Part shown: one piece after another, positions 1 through 4,028 of the stretch | Position numbering within the stretch: position 1 is the stretch's first letter | Layout: every line of letters starts with the position of its first letter | Origin: Bacteroidota bacterium | GTDB lineage: Bacteria; Bacteroidota; Bacteroidia; Flavobacteriales; Flavobacteriaceae | Direction of reading: 5' to 3' | Assembly (NCBI GenBank): GCA_024278565.1 | Contig: JAJRSY010000106.1 | Coordinates: forward strand, 1-5,691 | Length of the DNA stretch: 5,691 nucleotides | Notes under the pieces: generated by a model | Databases searched by the model: none | Told to the model about the DNA's origin: nothing | The model's input: only the letters and a program-made list of their open reading frames with translations | Made by a program: the position numbers and the translations under genes

Positions 1-1095
1 CTACGAAGCACTTATTTGGATATCATGAATGGGGATTCTTTTCAAAAAGAGTTCCACCAATTATTAAAGGACTACGTGGGCAGGCCATCGCCCCTTTATT
101 TTGCCAAGCGTCTTTCAGAAAAGCACGGCACCAAAATATATTTGAAACGGGAAGACCTCAACCATACCGGTGCCCATAAGATAAACAATACCATAGGGCA
201 GATCTTGGTTGCAAAGCACTTGGGCAAAACCCGGATCATTGCCGAGACCGGTGCTGGGCAACATGGCGTTGCCACAGCTACGGTCTGCGCCCTAATGGGC
301 ATTGAATGTGTGGTATACATGGGCGAGATAGATATCGCACGCCAAGCCCCGAACGTAGCGCGAATGAAAATGCTGGGCGCCAAGGTAAGACCTGCATTGT
401 CGGGCAGCAGGACCCTTAAAGATGCCACCAACGAGGCGATTAGGGATTGGATCAACAATCCGTTCGATACGCATTACATTATTGGATCTGCTATTGGGCC
501 ACACCCGTACCCTGATATGGTCACCCGTTTTCAGTCGGTTATTTCAGAAGAGATAAAGTGGCAGTTAAAAGAGAAAGAAGGTCGTGAGCACCCTGATTAT
601 GTGGTTGCCTGTATTGGTGGGGGAAGCAATGCCGCGGGAGCCTATTACCATTTTCTGGAAAACAACAAGGTAGGCCTTATCGCCGTGGAAGCTGCCGGTA
701 AGGGAATCGATTCAGGTGAAAGTGCCGCAACCTCGGTTTTGGGCAAAGTAGGCGTTATTCATGGTTGCAAAACCCTATTGATGCAAACTCAAGACGGGCA
801 GATTACCGAACCCTACTCCATTTCGGCAGGACTCGATTACCCCGGTGTAGGGCCTATGCATTCACATTTGTATAAAACAGGCAGGGCAGAATTTTATTCG
901 GCAACCGATGATGAAGCAATGACCGCCGGTCTTGAACTTACGCAACTTGAAGGTATCGTTCCAGCCATAGAAACGGGCCATGCGCTTGCCATTTTCCAAC
1001 ATAGAAAATTTAAGCCTGACGATGTTGTGGTACTCAGCCTGTCTGGCCGTGGGGATAAGGATTTGGACACGTATATTGAATATTTCAAGCTTTAG
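1..1095 (+). CDS. trpB: Tryptophan synthase beta chain, 5' end cut by window edge
   Basis: TrpB condenses indole with L-serine to give L-tryptophan, using pyridoxal phosphate, in the cytoplasmic alpha2-beta2 tryptophan synthase complex. The frame is open from base 1 (LRSTYLDIMNGDSFQKEF), so the true start lies to the left. The TTG at 16 and ATG at 25 are internal codons; roughly 30 N-terminal residues are missing compared with the usual 390-400. Visible family signatures are the PLP-lysine motif HTGAHKINN (Lys codon 178-180), AETGAGQHG with the catalytic Glu (244-246), the cofactor phosphate loop GGGSNAAG (616-639), the SAGLDYPGVGP stretch, and LSLSGRGDKD near the C-terminus, whose Ser (1042-1044) faces the pyridine nitrogen. 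No key residue is missing. trpA follows 11 nt after the stop, so the two are surely co-transcribed; other trp genes probably lie upstream (inference). Confidence 0.97.
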   Translation, partial: LRSTYLDIMNGDSFQKEFHQLLKDYVGRPSPLYFAKRLSEKHGTKIYLKREDLNHTGAHKINNTIGQILVAKHLGKTRIIAETGAGQHGVATATVCALMGIECVVYMGEIDIARQAPNVARMKMLGAKVRPALSGSRTLKDATNEAIRDWINNPFDTHYIIGSAIGPHPYPDMVTRFQSVISEEIKWQLKEKEGREHPDYVVACIGGGSNAAGAYYHFLENNKVGLIAVEAAGKGIDSGESAATSVLGKVGVIHGCKTLLMQTQDGQITEPYSISAGLDYPGVGPMHSHLYKTGRAEFYSATDDEAMTAGLELTQLEGIVPAIETGHALAIFQHRKFKPDDVVVLSLSGRGDKDLDTYIEYFKL

Positions 1096-1106
1096 CAGAA
1101 AAAAAC

Positions 1107-1870
1107 ATGAACAACAGAATCACACAAAAAATGAAAGGGGAAGGTAAACTCCTCTCCATATACTTTACAGCAGGCCATCCACAATTGAACGATACCGTAA
1201 AAATCATTCAAGATCTAGAAAAAAACGGAGTCGACATGATTGAAATAGGCTTGCCCTTCAGTGATCCTTTGGCCGATGGTCCCACCATTCAAAAAAGCTC
1301 GACCAAGGCTTTAAAGAACGGTATGCATACCGAACTACTTTTTGATCAGTTGAAAGACATTCGAAAATCAGTTTCGATACCCTTGATCCTAATGGGCAAT
1401 TTTAACCCGATGTTGCAATACGGGGTAAAGGCCTTTTGTGAAAAATGCGAAAAAATCGGAATCGATGGTATCATTATGCCCGATCTTCCGCTTGATGTTT
1501 ATCAAGAACGGTACGAGTCCATTTTCAAAAAACACGGTCTTTTGAACATATTCCTGATAACGCCACAGACCAGTGATAAACGTATTCGCCAGATCGATGC
1601 CGCCTCTAACGGCTTCATTTATATGGTAAGCTCGGCAAGCGTGACCGGATCCAAAGAAGGGTTTGGTGAAAAACAAAAAAATACTTTCAACGTATTGCTT
1701 CACTATCGCTCGCAAACCCGTTGATAGTCGGTTTTGGCATTAAAGATTCCGAAACCTTTCAGCAAGCGTCCAAAACCACCAAGGGTGCCATTATTGGTTC
1801 GGCATTTATCAAACATCTTAACGAGAATGGGGTATCTTCGATTTCCGGTTTTGTAAAAACAATTCGATAA
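1107..1870 (+). pseudogene. trpA: Tryptophan synthase alpha chain, interrupted by a -1 frameshift
   Basis: TrpA cleaves indole-3-glycerol phosphate to indole and glyceraldehyde 3-phosphate and channels indole to TrpB. The ATG at 1107 gives MNNRITQKMKGEGKLLSIYF. The catalytic pair is intact: Glu46 in MIEIGLPFSDPLADGPTIQ and Asp57, matching E. coli Glu49 and Asp60. The frame stays TrpA-like to GFGEKQK at about residue 191, then diverges and stops at 1722-1724 (205 residues). Reading from 1682 in the other frame gives YFQRIASLSLANPLIVGFGI and later GAIIGSAFIK, typical TrpA C-terminal sequence, ending at TAA 1868-1870. One extra A in the run 1675-1681 would yield a normal protein of about 254 residues. 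The short product lacks the GFG and GSA phosphate-binding segments and should be inactive. It could instead be a sequencing indel or a gene rescued by slippage. Gene identity is certain; true pseudogene status is not. Confidence 0.9.
1675..1681 (+). other. A7 run at the trpA frameshift
   Basis: Seven consecutive A follow the C at 1674; zero-frame codons are CAA AAA AAT. Eight A, or a one-base backward slip, would join the two halves of trpA exactly. The site A AAA AAT fits the X XXY YYZ form of -1 ribosomal slippage sites, though with a weak final codon. A-runs of this kind are also frequent places for polymerase slippage and for sequencing indels. No strong stem-loop was identified just downstream. 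Confidence 0.75.
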
Positions 1871-1908
1871 ACCCAAACCTGCTAGGTCTTGAAGACCTAG
1901 CAGGTTTA
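1826..1908 (+). repeat. Direct repeat, left copy: trpA 3' end plus palindrome
   Basis: This copy holds the last 14 trpA codons, the stop codon and the palindrome. Positions 1833-1874 are identical to 3652-3693 over 42 nt. Positions 1875-1908 match 3696-3729 except at two bases (1886 G/A and 1887 T/C), and the right copy has an extra TC at 3694-3695. Similarity fades upstream of about 1826. The two copies bracket the A+T-rich segment between them. Confidence 0.93.
1875..1907. terminator. 33-nt perfect palindrome after trpA, likely transcription terminator
   Basis: The arms AAACCTGCTAGGTCTT and AAGACCTAGCAGGTTT are perfect inverted complements around a single central G. In RNA this gives a stem of about 14 bp with a short TTGAA-type loop. 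It begins four bases after the trpA stop and could end the trp transcript from either direction, although no long T-run follows. It belongs to a family with two more members in this window (3696-3728 and 5541-5573), so it may equally be a REP-like dispersed palindrome. The termination role is inferred from position and structure. Confidence 0.7.
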
Positions 1909-2106
1909 ACGGCTGTTTTCAACAGTAGGTTTTGACATCTTAAAGGTTTTAGATTCTGCGAGGTGGCTGGTCACCGTAAATCGTTATTGTGTTTCATACA
2001 GCCAGCAGCATTTTTTTGCCAACGCCCAATTTATTTTTCAAGTAACAATTGTAAAAAATTGAGATAATTGCCCTAAAATGGTATCTTACACGAAGATTTT
2101 CACAAA
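1909..2106. other. Non-coding stretch after the trp operon
   Basis: No convincing gene is seen on either strand. The stretch contains a small hairpin just after the palindrome (CTGTT-TTC-AACAG, 1913-1925), a TGGCTG/CAGCCA pair about 30 nt apart, and a T7 run near 2012-2018. Its right end carries the weak promoter candidate listed separately. Confidence 0.5.
2059..2089 (+). promoter_or_regulatory. Candidate Bacteroidota-type promoter before the AbiEi-like remnant
   Basis: TTG (2059-2061) is followed after 20 nt by TATCTTAC (2082-2089). This resembles the Bacteroidota pattern of TTTG near -33 and TAnnTTTG near -7, with two mismatches in the -7 box. A start about seven bases downstream would fall near 2096, shortly before the remnant's first codon at 2107. 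A match this loose is expected by chance in A+T-rich DNA. Confidence 0.25.
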
Positions 2107-2238
2107 TTGACCGTACCTAATTACATAAAACAACTTCAAGGCTATGAGGAATACGCATTCTCATGGAATGAACTCGTAGAGAATTGCAACAAAACAGATA
2201 TATCTTTAATTGGCCATCTCCCGAAAATTGCATGTTAA
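2107..2238 (+). pseudogene. Remnant resembling the N-terminus of an AbiEi-type antitoxin/regulator
   Basis: An open stretch of 43 codons starts with TTG at 2107 (TVPNYIKQLQGYEEYAFSW, then NELVENCNKTDISLIG) and ends at TAA 2236-2238. It resembles, from memory, the N-terminal winged-helix segment of AbiEi-family proteins of type IV toxin-antitoxin systems, where a short leader of the form NYIKxLQGxEEYAFSWxEL is followed by a recognition helix. The expected continuation (helix, then a KGFYL-like wing) is absent: the sequence becomes LIGHLPKIAC and stops, and intact relatives are around 200 residues or longer. No AbiEii nucleotidyltransferase partner is seen. An ATG start may have mutated to TTG. 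The assignment rests on pattern memory without a search, so it is tentative. A short real peptide is the alternative. Confidence 0.45.
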
Positions 2239-2373
2239 AACTTGTAAAGCAATGGTTTTATTGATGTTTACATAGAATTTAAAATTGGAAAACTTTTTGA
2301 AACGTCGAAAAATATAAACTCATAAACTACTTATGGCCAAGGTTTTATTGGCTCTGATCTTGTTCCATAACTG

Positions 2374-2381
2374 TAAATTTG
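2374..2381 (+). promoter_or_regulatory. Possible -7 element upstream of the exported-protein gene
   Basis: TAAATTTG matches the Bacteroidota -7 consensus TAnnTTTG at every fixed position. The nearest suitable upstream TTG (2348-2350) is 23 nt away, slightly beyond the usual 19-21, and transcription from here would leave only a few bases before the ATG at 2394. It overlaps the TTG alternative start at 2379. Weak candidate. Confidence 0.2.
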
Positions 2382-2393
2382 AAAAAACGGGGG

Positions 2394-3209
2394 ATGGCTA
2401 AAAAGCATTTAAGACTCTTGGTCCTATTATTTATTTCACTGACTTCGCATACAGTATTTAGTCAAGAAAAAGCCAAATACATAAATGGTAGGGTTAAAAG
2501 CCTTAACAACGATGTTTCGAATATATTGATCATCAACCTAAATTCTAAAAAATCAACGATTACCGATACTTTAGGGTTGTTCACCATTGAGGTTAAATTG
2601 AGAGATTCAATTCGATTTACTGCGGTTCAATATCTAACAAAAGAAATTATTGTTACCGACACGGTCTTTAACCAAAATTCGGTCACCGTGAACCTTGTGG
2701 AGAACGTTATCAATTTAGATGAAACTACGGTTACACCCTACAATCTAACGGGGAAAATAGATCTTGATATTGATAGACTCAATATCAAACCCGTTGTTAC
2801 TTCATCATCATTGGGGTTACCAAATGCAGATGTAGAAGTAATGGCCCAAAGTGAACGGTTACTTTTAGAGGCGGACAGGGGTAAATATGTTTATTATTAT
2901 GGTTTAGCCATAGTAATAAATACACATAAAATAATGAACAAGGCTTCTGGGAGAACCAAATCCTTCGAGGACATGGTCGCCCGCGATGAAAATATGGCGA
3001 TTGAAAAAGAAATCATTGCTAAGTTTTCAAAGAAAACACTATCCGAAAATTTCGATATTCCCGAAACAAACATTGACGGGTTCCTAACCTATTGCCTATC
3101 ACAAACGGATTTTTCAGAATTATCCAATGCTGGGAACACAGCGGAGATCTGGGAATATCTAAAGGCAAAAAGTATTGAATTTAAAGAAACGGACTTTCCA
3201 AAAGAATAA
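2394..3209 (+). CDS. Exported carboxypeptidase-regulatory-like domain protein, function unknown
   Basis: This 271-residue protein has a Sec signal peptide (MAKKHLRLLVLLFISLTS, likely cleaved near VFS-QE at residue 23). A beta-rich segment at about residues 28-100 begins YINGRVKS and includes TDTLGLFTIEVKLRDSIRF and VNLVENVINLDETTV. That pattern is typical of the carboxypeptidase D regulatory-like (Ig-fold) domain found in many Bacteroidota envelope proteins. The C-terminal half is charged, probably helical and not recognised. There is no lipobox, membrane anchor or TonB-dependent receptor barrel, so a periplasmic or outer-membrane-associated location is inferred. The ATG at 2394 is preferred because GGGGG lies just upstream; TTG at 2379 would add five residues before the signal peptide. 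The gene stands alone in the A+T-rich segment between the duplicated trpA ends and is poorer in G+C than its neighbours, which fits transfer. Role unknown. Confidence 0.85.
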   Translation: MAKKHLRLLVLLFISLTSHTVFSQEKAKYINGRVKSLNNDVSNILIINLNSKKSTITDTLGLFTIEVKLRDSIRFTAVQYLTKEIIVTDTVFNQNSVTVNLVENVINLDETTVTPYNLTGKIDLDIDRLNIKPVVTSSSLGLPNADVEVMAQSERLLLEADRGKYVYYYGLAIVINTHKIMNKASGRTKSFEDMVARDENMAIEKEIIAKFSKKTLSENFDIPETNIDGFLTYCLSQTDFSELSNAGNTAEIWEYLKAKSIEFKETDFPKE

Positions 3210-3257
3210 TAGCTATGTGAAAAATCGGTGTAAAAAACAAGAGATACTAAACCACTG

Positions 3258-3274
3258 ATGGATTAAAAATCCAT
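3258..3274 (+). terminator. Short hairpin after the exported-protein gene
   Basis: ATGGATT and AATCCAT form a perfect 7-bp stem with an AAA loop, 48 nt after the stop codon at 3209. Only a broken T-run (AGGTTTTG) follows. Plausible but weak terminator. Confidence 0.3.
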
Positions 3275-3304
3275 AGGTTTTGAAAAACAATGAAATTGCC
3301 AACA

Positions 3305-3377
3305 GTTATTGGGTTACTATGTTATTGGTTATTTAGTCGGAACCCAGTAATAACCCAATATTCAATAACCTAATAAC
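3305..3377. repeat. Long imperfect inverted repeat rich in TTATTGG/CCAATAA
   Basis: The left arm 3305-3333 (GTTATTGGGTTACTATG, then TTATTGGTTATT) is complementary to the right arm 3349-3377 (AATAACCCAATATTC, then AATAACCTAATAAC), with a few mismatches, one or two shifts and several G-T wobble positions. GTTATTGG-type units also repeat directly within the left arm. It could fold into a long hairpin in RNA or as extruded DNA. No known element was matched; it may be a decayed MITE-like or simple-repeat-derived palindrome. Confidence 0.6.
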
Positions 3378-3408
3378 TTTTGTGGCCAAAATGTTTATAG
3401 AAACTAAT

Positions 3409-3454
3409 CCCTGTTAACTATCGGGAGTAATGTCCCGAACGGTCGGGAGCAGGG
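3409..3454 (+). repeat. Cluster of alternating TCGGGA / TCCCGA repeats, competing hairpins
   Basis: TCGGGA (3421-3426), TCCCGA (3433-3438) and TCGGGA (3443-3448) can form either a left hairpin with a 6-nt loop or a right hairpin with a 4-nt loop, but not both. CCCTG (3409-3413) and CAGGG (3450-3454) can close an outer stem, followed by TTTT. The arrangement resembles a terminator or attenuator, or the terminal structure of a mobile element. No gene lies close downstream that it obviously regulates. Confidence 0.5.
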
Positions 3455-3644
3455 TTTTAACCTTTAACTAGAAAATAAAACCTATAAGCAATGCGGGCTT
3501 CGGGCTTATTCGTAGGGTTTGCGTATTTTTAAGCATACGATCAAGAAGCTGCAGTTGAATGGCCGAAAAATGAATTGATAGAAAAAATTCGACCTCCCAC
3601 GCTTTAAACTTTCCTGCTTTTAGAGAATGCCACAATTGACACAA

Positions 3645-3689
3645 AATGGACTATCTTCGATTTCCGGTTTTGTAAAAACAATTCGATAA
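3645..3689 (+). pseudogene. Remnant of the last 14 codons of a second trpA copy
   Basis: The frame reads NGLSSISGFVKTIR and then TAA (3687-3689), against NGVSSISGFVKTIR at the end of the main trpA. The differences are GGG to GGA, which is silent, and GTA to CTA, Val to Leu. Upstream of 3645 the sequence no longer matches trpA, so this is a fragment and not a gene. It sits in front of the palindrome and small membrane gene, probably marking the original end of trpA in the recipient chromosome (inference). Confidence 0.85.
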
Positions 3690-3695
3690 ACCCTC

Positions 3696-3728
3696 AAACC
3701 TGCTAGACCTTGAAGACCTAGCAGGTTT
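3696..3728. repeat. Second palindrome of the family, inner stem damaged
   Basis: The outer arms AAACCTGCTAG and CTAGCAGGTTT pair perfectly over 11 bp. Inside, 3707-3708 (AC) replace the GT of the copy at 1875-1907, breaking two base pairs next to the loop. The element ends one base before the GTG candidate start of the next gene, so it may also lie in that gene's leader. Confidence 0.8.
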
Positions 3729-3729
3729 A

Positions 3730-3984
3730 GTGCCCAACAAAAAACATTTAGCATTCGTGAAAGACTTTATCAATAATTGGAAACTTGTCATTTTAGTATG
3801 CCTTACCTTGGGCCTGGCGCCCTTTTTTCCCGAACCCCATATCTGGGGCAAACTCAAGTGGATTGCCGGTGGTGCCCATGGCATGAAAGCAATCGATTGG
3901 TTTGATGTACTACAGCACGGTTTTCCTTTTGTACTTTTGATACGCTTGGTGGTTTTGAAATTTATAGGAAAACCCAAGGCCTAG
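3730..3984 (+). CDS. Small two-helix inner-membrane protein, function unknown
   Basis: From GTG at 3730 the product is 84 residues; from the in-frame GTG at 3757 it is 75 residues, beginning KDFINNWKLVILV. There is no good ribosome-binding site for either, only AGG at 3723-3725 before the first. Two hydrophobic segments are seen, about residues 17-33 (WKLVILVCLTLGLAPFF) and 63-79 (HGFPFVLLIRLVVLKFI). They are joined by a loop with PFFPEPHIWGKLKW and GGAHGMKAIDWFD, and basic residues follow the second helix. I recall similar short proteins with an APFFPEPH motif in Flavobacteriaceae, some labelled RND transporter, a name this size cannot justify. The shorter start better fits the family length I remember (about 70-75). 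The trpA remnant just upstream suggests it originally followed the trp operon. Role unknown. Confidence 0.8.
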   Translation: MPNKKHLAFVKDFINNWKLVILVCLTLGLAPFFPEPHIWGKLKWIAGGAHGMKAIDWFDVLQHGFPFVLLIRLVVLKFIGKPKA

Positions 3985-4028
3985 CCCAAAATATTCTTAC
4001 ATTTAATACCTCGAAATAAGAAACTCAA

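Larger units (their letters stand above)
1909..3644. other. Putative inserted A+T-rich segment between duplicated trpA ends
   Basis: The segment lies between the two copies of the trpA 3' end plus palindrome. It is visibly richer in A+T than its flanks: 2521-2580 has 17 G+C of 60, against 40 of 60 at 241-300 in trpB and 29 of 60 at 4801-4860 in the peptidase gene. It contains one intact gene, one apparent gene remnant and several hairpins. No transposase, integrase or clear terminal inverted repeats are seen, so this is called an insertion from the flanking duplication only. Recombination between the copies would remove about 1.82 kb. Confidence 0.45.
3210..3644. other. Hairpin-rich non-coding region
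   Basis: No intact gene is seen in about 435 nt. The region contains a short hairpin (3258-3274), a long imperfect inverted repeat built from TTATTGG/CCAATAA units (3305-3377), and a cluster of TCGGGA/TCCCGA repeats (3409-3454). It also has a 24-codon open stretch, 3533-3607 (AYDQEAAVEWPKNELIEK onward), that looks protein-like but follows a stop directly and may be gene debris. On the reverse strand a 22-codon stretch opposite about 3465-3530 reads NPTNKPEARIAYRFYF, probably incidental or part of a dispersed element. Confidence 0.5.
3645..3729 (+). repeat. Direct repeat, right copy: trpA 3' end plus palindrome
   Basis: This is the right-hand partner of the copy at 1826-1908. It shares 74 of 76 aligned bases from 3652 to 3729, with one TC insertion at 3694-3695. 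The match runs through coding sequence, stop codon and palindrome without a break, which makes chance similarity or independent palindrome insertion unlikely. Confidence 0.93.

Noticed and set aside
96..504. Open reading frames on the reverse strand opposite trpB
   Set aside because: They lie opposite a strongly conserved trpB frame, have no recognisable domains and read as antisense shadows.
1675..1681. Established programmed frameshifting of trpA
   Set aside because: The slippery site is only partly canonical, no strong downstream structure was identified, and I know of no precedent in trpA, so slippage stays one hypothesis beside sequencing error and mutation.
1389..1715. Reverse-strand open frame opposite trpA
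   Set aside because: It is antisense to conserved TrpA sequence, and its translation resembles no protein.
2379..2393. TTG start adding five residues (KKRG...) to the exported protein
   Set aside because: The ATG at 2394 gives a standard signal peptide and has a G-rich stretch just upstream; the TTG overlaps a possible -7 element.
1909..3644. Insertion sequence
   Set aside because: No transposase frame, no terminal inverted repeats at the boundaries, and the flanking duplication (about 76-80 nt) is much longer than an IS target duplication.
3651..3977. Reverse-strand open frame opposite the trpA remnant and small membrane gene
   Set aside because: It crosses the palindrome and trpA remnant and is antisense to the more plausible plus-strand gene with two clear hydrophobic helices.
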